This document shows, one piece after another, positions 23,812 through 35,335 of a DNA stretch of 64,000 bases. A program made the position numbers and the translations under genes. The notes beneath the pieces were generated by a model. It ran no database searches. It saw only the letters and a list, made by a program, of their open reading frames with translations, and had not been told where the DNA came from. The stretch lies in assembly GCF_000499845.2 (NCBI RefSeq), contig NC_023751.2, forward strand, positions 36,631,309 to 36,695,308, given 5' to 3'. Position 1 is the first letter of the stretch. Each line of letters opens with the position of its first letter. This DNA comes from Phaseolus vulgaris. Its lineage: Eukaryota > Streptophyta > Magnoliopsida > Fabales > Fabaceae.

Positions 23812-24629
23812 AAAGCTGACCATATTACCTCTAATCTAATCTTTACAAAAGACTTAATTCTAACATGGAAGGAAAATTAAAACATGTAGATCACGACAAA
23901 GAGAATTGAAATCTTTTGAATAGTTGAGAAACTCCAGTGAAAAAGCAACCTTGTGTGTTTCCACTGCACCGAACAACAACCTTTTATTAAAGTGATTAAC
24001 GGAAGCCCTAGGGTAATGTGAGGCCGGAGAAAGGTTGCATTTGCAAAGGAAGATGATTAGGGTTGAGAGAGAGGGAAAAAAAGAGGGTTTAGGGTTGAGG
24101 ATGATGACGAGACTCTGACGTGGAGAAAATGATTTTTTTTAAAAACCATTATAGTAAATTAAATATTAACCTAAATGTTGGGACCAAAAAGGTATTTATA
24201 CCTATTCATTCCTAACTAATCATCACATAGGAAATAATGCAAAGATAAGCTAAAAAAAATGAACTAAATAAAATCCATACCGTCTAAGTTTATTCTAATA
24301 ATGTTGGAACAGATAATCACACACACAATTCATGTTTTTATTCATCATACACATGCATGCATACTTACAGATCACTCATGGATCCACATACTTAGTATAT
24401 TCATCAAGTAATGTCTATTGACATCTTTTGGAATATCCATATTAAGCATTCACCACTAGAAATTTAACACCTGACTCATTTTAGCTCCTAAGGTACACAA
24501 TCTCGACTACATGAATCAAAGTATATTCTCACACAAACTTCAACATGTGTTTTTATTTAGACTCCAAAACATGTGAATCTAATGAAACAACAAACCTCAT
24601 TGAACTTCTTACCACTAGATGTTTTATTC
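23812..24629. other. Intergenic sequence with a GC-richer patch
   Basis: Positions about 23935-24125 are richer in G+C (GGAAGCCCTAGGGTAATGTGAGG and a GATTAGGGTTGAGAGAGAGG phrase). They could be a UTR or an exon remnant, but no frame is convincing on either strand. The rest is AT-rich without features. Confidence 0.35.
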
Positions 24630-25037
24630 TGATTGACCAAGCACTTCACCCAGTTTAGGTTGACCAAGGAAAGTGAAGTCATCAATAACATATGGTTTTG
24701 TGTATGGATAACTGTCGTTGGAGAATTTTGGAAACAATGGAACGAAAAGATTTTTTAGGAACGGTACTATAGATCATGGTAAAATCTTCCTGATGGTTCA
24801 GCTGAAAGTTTGGTCATGGTAACTGCAGAGGTTAGACTAGCATGTTTTTCTTATTCTGATTCTGATTGGTGTCTCGAAACACTAGTGTGCATGAAGTTTG
24901 TTATTAAAAATTCAGGTTAGTTAAGAGTATGATGCTATTCTTGAGGTTCTGTGAGTGGTTTGAGGTTTTTGTATAAGGGTTGATGTATCCCTGAAATATC
25001 TCCATTATTTATTCTTTTTTTGCTGATAAAAAAAAAT
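24630..25037 (+). mobile_element. 5'-truncated LINE with target-site duplication
   Basis: Translation from about 24705 gives WITVVGEFWKQWNEKIF, then after damage SLVMVTAEVRLACFSYSDSD and WCLETLVCMKFV, a LINE ORF2 tail. The element ends in an A-run at about 25028-25036. TAGATGTTTTATTC flanks both sides (24616-24629 and 25038-25051), a 14-bp target duplication. Confidence 0.85.
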
Positions 25038-25279
25038 TAGATGTTTTATTCAATGTAACTTATACCATTTGTGAAGCTACATAATTGATGTTATAACATA
25101 CACTTTTTCTTAATACTCATGAACAACCATAATTAATAAACCATAACAAACTTTTGACCTCCAATTCACACATCATACACAAGAACAAAATTAAACATTT
25201 TCAACATAACACATACATTCATATTATACTCTAGAACCTTCTCCAAAATCTTAATATTAAACCCTAGAACTTGAAACTT

Positions 25280-25467
25280 TTTTTTTTATACTAACTCGTA
25301 CAAATTCAAAACTAACCCGTACAAATTCAAATATAATCCGTACAAACTCAAACCCAAACCCAAACCCAATACAATCTCTTTGCAACCACAACAAGGGCAA
25401 AAAGAGCAAGAAACAACCCAACTGAAGGAATAACTCTTATAAAAGATCACTTTATTGAAAACATACC
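25280..25467 (-). mobile_element. Very short LINE 3'-end insertion with perfect target duplication
   Basis: The sequence is the reverse complement of the 3' end of the LINE at 21826-22370: GTACAAATTCAAA repeats, the AATACAATCTCTTTGCA phrase and a CTTATAAAAGATCACTTTATT end that matches the start of the 3' UTR. A poly-T run at 25280 is the A tail in antisense. AACCCTAGAACTTGAAACTT is found on both sides (25260-25279 and 25468-25487), a perfect 20-bp duplication, so the insertion is young. Confidence 0.95.
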
Positions 25468-25654
25468 AACCCTAGAACTTGAAACTTAACCTCTAAAAAA
25501 AATCATATAGATTATTATTGTTTCCAAAGGAAATATCAGACTAGACATATATCCAGGTTTATTACATGTGTTTCATATATGTTATAAACTATCTCTCAAT
25601 ATTTTATTACATAATATTTTAATTTATATAATTTATATGCTCAATCAATTTTTT

Positions 25655-25930
25655 TTATTTTATCATAAAGAAACAACTAAATTAAATCGGCTCACTTAAG
25701 GGATGGTCCAACCCTCATATAGAGTAAGAATAAACAAAAACATTCCCCTACACTACCATTTGAAGAAAGAACATTCAATCGAATAGGGTTCTAGACACCA
25801 GTCAGATAACAAAAGATGTATTTTTGAAACAATCCAGAACCAAACTTTAAGTTATGTTAGGAAAAAAACTTCAGAATAATCAATCACACCAACTTTAAAT
25901 AAACAATTATTCTTATCTCTCCAAATTTCA
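25655..25930 (-). mobile_element. LINE 3'-end fragment, sister of 31131-31465
   Basis: On the minus strand it reads IWRDKNNCLFKVGVIDYSEV, then WIVSK and LSDWCLEP, a damaged LINE ORF2 tail. The plus-strand phrase AAATTAAATCGGCTCACT followed by GTCCAACCCTC occurs with minor change at 31170-31205. A poly-T run at about 25648-25660 marks the 3' end. No flanking duplication was found. Confidence 0.75.
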
Positions 25931-27530
25931 CCCAATGCTATTCAAACATTAAATATAAATTTGTGTACTTAGTTATTCATTCGTTTACCATTCATATTTT
26001 ACTGTAAAGATTTATAACTGAGTTGATTTTTTATCATATAAGCATTACATAAATTTTAATAACAGTAACATTCAAAATCAATCCCAAAATCATTAAAATC
26101 CATCATATGACTTCCTTTTCTTCTGAATAATTAAATTAACATATATATGGGTATGATTTGATAAATGTAAAATTTTGTTAAAATTACATATAGTGTAAGT
26201 AAAAAAAATCAAGTTTTTAATGAAAACGACACGTAATTAAATATTTATCTGCAAAATCTCACAACCTATAATTGAAGAGCAGGCTTTACATTAAAAACAA
26301 AGTAGTTTTATTGCCAACTAAGATATAGATAAATATTTTTTATTAAATAATTGCATAAAACTTTTAATTTTGTTTTTGGACTTATCAAGAAAATTAAACC
26401 TAATGGTAATGAAACTCACGTGAAGAAATAAATTTTTTTGCGCACCCACGTTAAAGTTGAAGAGACAGATAAGAATTTGGAGTGATTGCTTTCAACATTG
26501 ACCGAACACCTCGCATGCATGATCCAAACACCAATAGCTTCCTGCTAATTGTAATTCAATTACTGGTTCAGCTTTTTCATACCAATTTTACTGCCACATC
26601 TGTTTTGGAATTGTGTAATAATCACTCTCATTTTTTTGTTCATTCTCATGTATCTTACCACATGCATTTTTTCAAAAATTTATACAAGGCCAAATTTTCA
26701 AAATTATAACAAAACTATTATTAAAAAGTATAAATTTTTGCCCATAAAAATACATGCACAAATATGTACAAATAATGCAGGTATATAAATTGTTGCAAAC
26801 TATATTTTTCTTAACATACCATTCCATTCCTTTTCAGATTTTTCAAAAAAAATTCAAACTATGATTTATTATTTATTAACACAAATTAAAATATTTCACA
26901 TGTAGAAGTGTTATAAATTTGTAAACTTTTATTAGATGAAAATCAAAATATGAATATACCACATTTGATGATGCCTATCTGGGAATGCTAATAAATATCA
27001 TTGTTATTAGTTTAATGTGTGATACAAGTTTATGCATAACATTAATTCTATTGACATATTAAATTGCTTTTATTATAATATAATAAATACATATTAAAGA
27101 TAAGATAGTTGGAAAGAAGAGATAATTTAATTATGTTAATCTTCTTAAATTTAGTTACAATATTTCCATGAGCTCTTTGGACATAAAAAAAATCAAATTT
27201 AATAAAACCACACCTTAAAATTATGAAAATAGATCAAGTTTGCAAAAAATTTACAATTTGAAGAATCAATTGATACTTTTTAGAACCCTAAACCCCTAAA
27301 CATTTAATATAATATTTTTTAAAATTATTTAAAAACTTAATACATAGTAATAGCATAACTCAAACGTATCAATCCATCAAGTATAACTTTATAGAATAAA
27401 CTTTAACGCATGTTATTAGCTGTCATATTTTCTGTCTTTATGCAGTGAAATGTTTAATTCATAAATTCATAAATGCTAGTTTATTAATTAACCATAAATG
27501 AATATACACAATAAAAGCTGTTCATTACTC
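25931..27530. other. AT-rich upstream region of the first transporter gene
   Basis: No gene is seen. A repeat shared with about 19588-19740 lies at about 26040-26200 (AACAGTAACATT, ATATATATGG(A/G)TATGATTT and AATTTTGTTA phrases). The stretch next to 27530 is presumably the promoter of the gene at 27634. Confidence 0.5.
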
Positions 27531-27538
27531 TATATAAG
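27531..27538 (+). promoter_or_regulatory. Probable TATA box of the first purine permease gene
   Basis: TATATAAG lies 103 bp before the chosen start codon, giving a predicted leader of about 70 bases starting near 27560. Confidence 0.6.
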
Positions 27539-27633
27539 AGAAGAGCTGGTTCTACCTATTCCAAACCAATTCTCTATCTTTGTTGATCAAAGAAACAAAA
27601 AAAAATCTTTCTCTTCTCAATCTAGCAGCATCC

Positions 27634-28869
27634 ATGGCAACCACATCGCCATCCACAGCAGCAGCATTGCATCGCCAGTTTCTGGCAAGCCCTAACCAGA
27701 ACGGCACAAACGATGTTGATGCTGAGAGTGAGATAGTTTTTGTGGAGGAAACTCTTCCAAATCTCAACTCATTCATGGAGAACAACCACAAAGAAGAGAA
27801 CAATGCTGAGGATCAAAAATCCACCACCAACAAGAGGTACTTGCCTCTTCTAGTTCTTAACTACGTTCTACTTTTTGTTGGGTCACTCTCAGCAAGTTTG
27901 CTTTCAAAATACTACTTTATTCACAAAGGCTCTAGCAAATGGGTGTCTACTTGGGTTCAGAGTGCAGGTTTTCCCCTCCTACTCTTTCCCATTTTTCTCC
28001 CTGTCCTCCTTAACTACACAAAGAGAAAACCTTTCACTGGTTTTGGTCAAAAGCTGTTTTGGTTTTCAGTTTTGGTTGGCCTTATGTTAGGGTTTAACAA
28101 CCTTTTGATATCATGGGGAGTTGCATACCTTCCAGTTTCAACCTCAGCACTTCTCTTGTCCTCCCAGTTAGTTTTCACTCTCATTCTCTCCTCCATCATT
28201 GTCAAACAAAAAATAACCTTTTCAAACCTAAATTGTGTGATCCTCATCACCATTAGCTCCATCATTCTAGCCTTGGATTCTAGCCACGAGAAGCCACAGG
28301 GTCTCACAGACAGAGAGTACTTCATAGGGTTCTCTTCCACCATCGGTGCAGGTTTGTTGTTTTCTTTGTATTTGCCAGTGATGGAGAAGATCTACCAGAG
28401 CGTGAACTGCTACCAGATGGTGATGGAGATGCAGCTCATAATGGAGATTGCAGCAACTGTATTGGCCACTGTGGGCATGGCGTGCGACAAAGGGTTTTCT
28501 GACATGAAGAGAGAGGCCGAGGGAGGTTTCGATAAGGGCACCACCGTTTATTGGGTAACCATTGTGTCTACTGTGGTGACGTGGCAGTGTTGCTTTATGG
28601 GAACTGCAGGAATGGTTTTTCTGACATCTTCTCTTACCGGTGGGATTTGTTCCACGGCGTTGTTGTCCATAAACGTGTTGGGTGGGGTGGCGGTTTATAA
28701 AGATCCCTTTGGAGGTTTCAAGGCCGTTTCAACCGTTTTGTGCATTTGGGGTTTCTGCTCTTATGTGTTTGGCATGTACATCAGAATGAAGAGGAAGAAT
28801 GTTGGAAGGAAGAACAGCAGCAGTGCATCTTCCACCGAGTTGATCCCTAGAAGAAACTCTGATATGTAA
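27634..28869 (+). CDS. Purine permease-type transporter (PUP family), paralogue 1
   Basis: Intronless frame of 411 residues. The protein has a hydrophilic N-terminus (1-67) and about ten predicted membrane segments (roughly 69-90, 103-126, 142-161, 168-190, 198-214, 228-250, 262-283, 305-325, 330-355, 365-383). Family features of plant PUPs (drug/metabolite transporter superfamily) are visible: GSLSASLLSKYYFIHKGS, WVQSAGFPLLL, LPVSTSALLLSSQL and SSLTGGICSTALLSINVLGG. PUPs take up adenine, cytokinins or related compounds across cell membranes with protons; the substrate here cannot be read. The start at 27634 is chosen for its CCATGGC context. An in-frame ATG at 27580 would add 18 residues, and the long N-terminus is variable between the two paralogues. 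The C-terminal tail is basic and Ser-rich. A tandem paralogue lies at 38409. It resembles the PUP4/PUP9-like branch more than AtPUP1, from memory only. Confidence 0.93.
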   Translation: MATTSPSTAAALHRQFLASPNQNGTNDVDAESEIVFVEETLPNLNSFMENNHKEENNAEDQKSTTNKRYLPLLVLNYVLLFVGSLSASLLSKYYFIHKGSSKWVSTWVQSAGFPLLLFPIFLPVLLNYTKRKPFTGFGQKLFWFSVLVGLMLGFNNLLISWGVAYLPVSTSALLLSSQLVFTLILSSIIVKQKITFSNLNCVILITISSIILALDSSHEKPQGLTDREYFIGFSSTIGAGLLFSLYLPVMEKIYQSVNCYQMVMEMQLIMEIAATVLATVGMACDKGFSDMKREAEGGFDKGTTVYWVTIVSTVVTWQCCFMGTAGMVFLTSSLTGGICSTALLSINVLGGVAVYKDPFGGFKAVSTVLCIWGFCSYVFGMYIRMKRKNVGRKNSSSASSTELIPRRNSDM

Positions 28870-29930
28870 CTGGGATAAGAATGAAGGTGGTAATTTAGTT
28901 TCGTTGAGTCTTTAATTTGTTGCAGAAAACGAGGATGTTGGTTGTGCTTTCATTTGTGTTTGTAAGTTTAAGTTTGCTTGTGTTTGTGTTTATGTTTGAG
29001 TTTGAGTTTGAGTTTGTAGCATGGATTCTCCTTTATTTGTATTTTGAGTATTCTGAGATGTTGGTTATGTACTAAGGTTAAATTCAATGATGTTTTCTCA
29101 GTTTTATCTTTGGAACATATGTTTATACCTTCAGACCCTAACACATGCACATGGTTTATAAGATGTTTTGGTATGTTAAAAAAAAATTACAGTTAAGTTA
29201 ATTAAGATTAAGTTTGTAACTTAATGAAGAAATGCAAAGGTTAAAGATATTTTGCTAGGAATTCTCCACAAAAAAACTTATATTTCTAGGGCATAAGTTT
29301 TTAAATAATTATTTAACGACTAATAATTTATAATCTTTAATTAGATAACCGTATAAATAATAAGTTAATATAATTAGTACAGTTATCATTAAACGCTAAA
29401 TTTATTAAAAATATATATTGCTGTAACATCTTTGGTATCACATGAAATCTGTTGAAACTGGAAATTGTTGACCAAAAGATAAAAAGTTTAGGGAGATTTT
29501 TTTGAAGTGAGTCACCAAATACATGTTCTAGAACCTAAAGCGTTTTCACTCAGTGATTATTAATTATTAATGGAATGGTAATAAATATTAATATTTGAAA
29601 TTTGAAACTGTTAATTATTAAATAATGTGATTAATCTACTTGACGTTTAACAAGATTAAACTGAAATGTCTTTATTGGCTCAAACAGTTTTTTCTCTAAG
29701 TTTTTAAACCTTATAAAACAATTTAATTATAGAATAATAAATAAGAGTAATAAAATTTATATTAACTTGCAGGAATATACAAAGAATACCACAAAATAGA
29801 ATATAATAAAAATTAAGGAAAACCATATAAAACATAAATTTTTAGAATATAAACTCCATGTAAAAGTATAAAATTCAAATTATAAAAAAAAAATATTGAT
29901 TTGTGATCAATAAAGTGTACAGATAATTTT

Positions 29931-29976
<46 letters not shown>

Positions 29977-31130
29977 ATGCATAAAGTTAATTAAAACAAA
30001 TCAATTTATTAATCTATATTATTTTGAATTATATATACTTTGCTGTAAAAGAAGGTAAACTTACTGCTGAACAATTATTTAAGTTGAATTCTAAACTTTT
30101 ATAGACTAAAAAACATTCATATTCAAATTTAAGAATAAATATGTAATTGTTTATTATTTTTTAAAATTTAATAAATTTAAAGGTAAAGTCTTGCACAATT
30201 AAAAAGTAAATTCAAATTTAAGATTTTTTTTAAAGAATGGGCATTTCCCACTATAAATTAAAATGCGTTTATCCAAACACAAAATCATTGCAAATTTTAA
30301 TTAAATAAGATTATTAAGATAGATAACTCAATTGGTTCAATAAACATTAATTAAATGGGATGAACTTTCACTTATGTTTTTTGAGATAGAAACTACCCTG
30401 AAATTGTTATAAAAAAGAGTCATAAAATAATATAATCTTAGTCATGGATGTCTATTATTTGTCACTGTGTATTTTTATCACAGAGATGACTATAAATTCA
30501 TTGTAAAATAATTATTAATGTTTTTTGGATATATTTTTTTTATCTCAAAATTTTCATAACAACTGCCAAAAAAAATTAATAGTTTTATATTTTTTAAAAA
30601 TTATATTTACACTTTTACCATAGTTTGAACTTTATAAAAGCTTAAGTAAAAAAATACATATTTATTCATTGCATAATATAATAACAAAACATAAATTATG
30701 ATAAAATCTTGTAACAAAATTAAGATAGTAAAATATTAAAAAAGTTAAGATTTTAATTTTTTTTATAAAAACATGTATGTGCAGAAAAAGAAAACTTGTA
30801 AAAACAAAAATAGAGGATATAATCAATCTAAATTTACTAACTTATATACTAACATTAGTATGTTTCCACTTTTCTATCATTGTACTCAAATAATGTATGG
30901 CTAACTTGCCTATGAGTTAGATTATAAGAATTATTTTTAGTATTTTTAGGTCTTGTTTTGTCTTCCAATTCCTTTATATTCTTATTAAAATATTAATTTT
31001 TTATATTCTCTAATTCTATTTGGAATATGACCTTTATTGATTATTATGTTTTTACAAAGGATAAAATCTTTTTATTTTTAAAAATGTAAATTTACTTTTA
31101 CTTTTGGTATTTTTAGATTTTGTTTTTTAT
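28870..31130. other. AT-rich spacer downstream of the first transporter gene
   Basis: 28870 to about 29150 is probably 3' UTR; it has a GTTTGAGTTTGAGTTTG run near 28995. The remainder is AT-rich, with a (TA)n microsatellite at about 29935-29972. No gene is seen. Confidence 0.5.
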
Positions 31131-31465
31131 CAGCAATAAGCAATAAGCAATAAGCAATTAAATTAAATTAAATTAAATCGGCTCACTCAAAGGGTGATCC
31201 AACCCTCTTACAGAGAATTAAAAAAAGATACTTTCCACATTCACATCTAAAATCCATAAAAAATCTCTTACTGTCTTTCCCAAGAAAAACAATAAAACAA
31301 CATTAAATCGAATATATACATGCGAAGGGTTTAAGACATCATTTAGAGAACGATAAACTCACTGATGATATCTTTGAATCGATCCAAGATCAAACTTTAA
31401 CCTATGCCAGGAAAAATACTTCAGTATGATCAACAACTCCTCCTTTAAATAAACAATTATTTATG
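31131..31465 (-). mobile_element. LINE 3'-end fragment
   Basis: A close relative of 25655-25930 (shared AAATCGGCTCACT, GATCCAACCCTC and TTTAAATAAACAATTATT phrases). On the minus strand a decayed ORF2 tail is readable (NNCLFKGGVVDHTEVFFLA, then VWSWIDSK). The 3' end carries AGCAATA and AATTA short tandem repeats (31130-31172), a variant tail. It abuts the copia fragment at 31466. Confidence 0.75.
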
Positions 31466-31925
31466 TGTTTTGATTATGTTGTGAAAAGTATGATTAACAT
31501 ACTTCCTTAAACTTAGGTTTGGATTATCCAAAACCATAAGTTGATCTATGAACATAGTAAAATTGGACGTAGAAGTGGGTTTAGTTAAAATATCAGCAAG
31601 TTGGAACTGTGCTGGAATGTGAGTGAGACATGCATGTTGATGTTGAACGTGGTCACTCTACGAAATGGAGGTCCAACTCAAAATGTTTGGTTTTGAAGTG
31701 TATAAAGGGATTTGTATAGGGAAAAAAGCTCCAAGATTATTAGAATTTGGGGAATAGAAGTGGAGATGTGAAGCTTTGAGAGTAAAGATTAAAGCCAAAT
31801 GATATCAGTGAGAACTGCAGCGATCCCACGATATTCAGTCTCCATGCTACTTCGAGAAATAACCTTTTGTTTGTGGGATGATCATGAAATGATGTGGGAA
31901 CCAAAGTAGACACAGTAACCAATTG
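31466..31925 (-). mobile_element. Ty1-copia retrotransposon remnant (RNase H end)
   Basis: Minus-strand frames read KVISRSSMETEYRGIAAVLT, then DIIWL and LLSKLHIS, then, after stops and shifts, HIPAQFQLADILTKPTSTSN and FTMFIDQLMVLDNPNLSLR. These are the RNase H segment and the conserved LADILTK region that end copia polyproteins. Frameshifts and stops show it is dead. No LTR was found near it; a LINE tail borders the 3' side. Confidence 0.88.
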
Positions 31926-32428
31926 TAGATTGTCTATTTATATATAGAACGTTCATTTTTTTTACATACATTTTAAACATTAACAAATATTTAAACACAT
32001 AGTATAAATTTAAGAATTGATCCTACATATTATCATACAAAATTATCATTAACATTCCTCCAAACTATTTAAGACATGGTCTTTAACAATATGACTTATC
32101 TCTTTCTTTCATACCACTATAGTATGGAGTGGTTTTCTTGTTTTTCTTAAACTTCTAAACTTTACTATACAACTTCTTTCTTAAATTATGACTAACACAA
32201 TGTGAATTTAAACTGCGGATGATTTATCACATGCATAAAAGGTCAACAAAAGGGTGGTGCCCTCAAGCTATAAATGGAGAAACATATGTATATTGGACTA
32301 AAGATTTCTTCCACATATAGAGTCAAATTTCTTGTGAAACATGATGGTAATAATTTGTGTGAGAGAGAAAAAATAAGATGATTCAAAGGGATACTTACAT
32401 TATGTTGTTTTAAATATTTATAATAAAT
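31926..32428. other. Intergenic sequence without recognised features
   Basis: AT-rich, no coding frame, and no repeat partner noticed in the window. Confidence 0.45.
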
Positions 32429-32446
32429 AAATATTTTAGAATATAT

Positions 32447-33979
32447 GGGTTCTTAAATCAAAATATGAGTTTAGAATGGTTTATAGATTCTCATCTCTTT
32501 GGTCTGGAATTAAGCAGTTTTATTTTATTATACTTGATTATACTTCTTAGATTGTTGGTACATGTTCTTTTATTAATTTCTGGAATGATAAATGGTGTTC
32601 TACTACCTCTTTAGCAAATATTGCAATGTTATCTAATGGTGTTAACATTTCGGATACAGTCTCTCAGTTTTGGACATGTTGTGATTGAAATATTCCCTTA
32701 TCTTTACAACACATGTCTCATTTTTTAATCATATCATGGTTAGGGAGGAACATGATATTCTTAGTTGGATTCTAGATGAGTATGCTTGTTTCACTCTTAA
32801 ACTGGCTAGGACTTTTTTTCTTTGAACCAGGAGTTCCCTATGGTTGGGGCAAATTCATTTGGTCTTCATCTATTCCGCATTCCAAAACTCTAGTACTCTG
32901 GAAAGATTTTCAAAGGCGACTTCCTACAGATCAACATATTCATAATAAAGGTTTGCATATATGTTCTATGTGTGCGCTTTGTGAAAAGCATGAAGAATCT
33001 ATTCAACATTTATTTTTTGAATGTTCTAATGTTTTTCATATTTGGAGTTGGATTCGATAGACTTTTCTTACTTCTCATTTCTCTAATAAGGATTTTTTTT
33101 TATTTTTTTTAGTAAGAGTGATGATAGTCCTTTGGTTAAATTGATTAAGCTTGTTGTGATAACTTTTTCTATTTGAATGATATGGCGTATGTGAAATTAT
33201 GCTAGATTTCATGATAAGATTGAGGTTTCTAGGACTATTTTAGTAATTAAAGATTTAACTTAACTAGTGGAAATTTTTTCTAAAGCTTCAATGAAGAATG
33301 ATATGTTAATTTCAACGTGATTAAGTTTTTTGGTATTAATACTCGTAGTGGTAAAGTTCTTTGTGCTCTTCCTGTTAGATGAGAGTTTTTTCATCAGACT
33401 GGGTTAAAATTAACACTGATGGGGTTGTCAGGGGTATCCTGATCTTGCTACTTGTGGAGGTATTTTTCGTGGGAGTATGAGGGAGTTTATTGGTGCTTTC
33501 TTTGTGTTTCTTGGAGTTCAGACTGCTAAGGTTGCTGAGTTTTATGGAGTTATACATGCTATGCAAGAAGCTTAAAAGATGAGGTTTACTAATGTCTGGC
33601 TTGAATGTGATTCTGCCTTGATTTGTGTTTCATAATCAATGAAATAGTTGTCTTAATTACTATGTGAAAATCAGGTTTAGGGTTACTCATATTTTTCGTG
33701 AAGAGAATATGTGTGTTGATAAGTTGACTAATTTAGGATTTATTCATAGAGAATCATTTCATTAGTATAATAGCTTTCCATCCCTTTTGTTCTTAGAAAT
33801 TATTTATGAATAGGTATAGTTTACCTATGTATCATTTTTGTTAATATATGGGTTTTGGTCTAGTCCTCCATATCTTTTTTTCTTTTTTCATGTGATGACT
33901 GATTGTTGTTACTTTTGGTATCAGCCTAGCTGAGATATCAAGTTGGATAGTGATATTTAACATGAAAGCTTTTATAAAA
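32447..33979 (+). mobile_element. 5'-truncated LINE with zinc-binding and RNase H regions
   Basis: From about 32490 the frame reads SSLWSGIKQFYFII, then INFWNDKWCS, the post-polymerase region of a plant LINE. At 32776-33060 comes a zf-RVT-like region (SIPHSKTLVLWKDFQRRLPT, then CSMCALCEKHEESIQHLFFE with the Cys/His pattern). After a gap, about 33395-33640 encodes an RNase H-like segment (INTDGVV, CGGIFRG, LECDSALI). Stops interrupt it. An 18-bp target duplication (AAATATTTTAGAATATAT) lies at 32429-32446 and 33980-33997, so the limits are exact. It is the longest LINE piece in the window. Confidence 0.93.
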
Positions 33980-33997
33980 AAATATTTTAGAATATAT

Positions 33998-34891
33998 AAA
34001 TATTTTGAACTAATTGATTTATTTACTCCTTAAAAGATCAAGATTCAAATCTTGAACTAATTGATTGAACACACAAGTCCCACCACTTCTCATATTAATT
34101 AAAGTTGATTTAATAATACATTAATTAATAATAAAATTTAAAATATATTAAAATTTAAAAAAATCAAAATATAATGAATAGATTGAAGGTCACGAAAAAG
34201 TTAAGAAGTCTTTTCAAAAACACTTTTATTAAAGAAAATACCATAGAAACACTTTTGTTGAATAATAACTTCTAAAAGTACTTTTATTTAAATAATTATT
34301 TTAATTTATATAGGGGAATAATTATTTTTAACAATGGCATAATTTATGCATTGAGTGACTAATTATTTATGAAAGAAAACTTCTAAAACAAGTATTTATT
34401 TAAGTGTATTGTGTAATCTTTAGAGTATTTTCTAACACTTTCTATAAAAAATATAGTTGGTTTTTTTCAAGTTCAGATTTAGAATGTATTCCCTTTGTTT
34501 AGTCAATTTGATTTCGTTTAGTCAAAATTATGTAGAAAAAAATATTGAATATTTTTATGTAATTTGCTTAGTCATTTTAAATTCGTTTAGGTATTTACCT
34601 TTTTTTCAATGAAAGTAATCTCTTGTATAAGAAATTAATTTTGTACACCTAAAATCATTCTATTAAGTATTTTGATATTTTTTTTTTCTAATGAGTATAG
34701 CACATTTATTTAGTGAATATTCTGTTAATGTAGGTTTTTAAATTTCGTAATTTCAGAATGTGCTCTCTTTAGTGAATCATATAAGTTAAGGATATTCAAA
34801 TTACTATTATTGAATAACATGATAAAGATTCGAAAACTTCCGAGATTCAAATGCTTAAAAAAAAATAATGTAAAAATTATAAATATTATAT
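33998..34891. other. AT-rich intergenic sequence
   Basis: No gene. Phrases such as ACTTTTATT with AAACACTTTT recur locally. Nothing else is recognised. Confidence 0.45.
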
Positions 34892-35335
34892 CAATTACAA
34901 AAATAATCATCAAATTGGAACTAATTTTAGAGATTAAAATAATTAGTTATTATTGAATTAAATTAGAGATAATTTCATAGACTAAAAAAGTTATTAGTAT
35001 CAAAAGTAGTTTCTATTATTAATAAAAATTTATATAAAATAGTTTTTAAATTAGTATCTAACTATTAGCTATTAAAGTTATTAATATTTTAAATTTTAAA
35101 TTAGTCTTTAAAAAGTTAATTAAGACTAAGAATCTAAAATAATAATAGCTAAAAAACCTTGATAGCTAATTTATATATCAATTTATAAATCATTTCATAA
35201 ATTTTTATTAATAATAGAAATTAATTTAGATATAATAAGTTTTTAATTTCTAAAATAATATATAATTTAATTAATATATTAACTAACTATTTTTGTCTTT
35301 AAATTTGGTTATTATTTAATGAATTTCTTGTAGTG
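34892..35335. mobile_element. Diverged CACTA-like foldback element
   Basis: The right end TTTCTTGTAGTG is the complement of CACTACAAGAAA. The left end (CAATTACAAAAATAATCATCA) is a degraded form of the same motif. The internal halves are inverted repeats of each other (AACTAATTTTAGAGATTAAAA against the right half). Internal phrases match the element at 41290-41639. No coding capacity. Confidence 0.7.
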
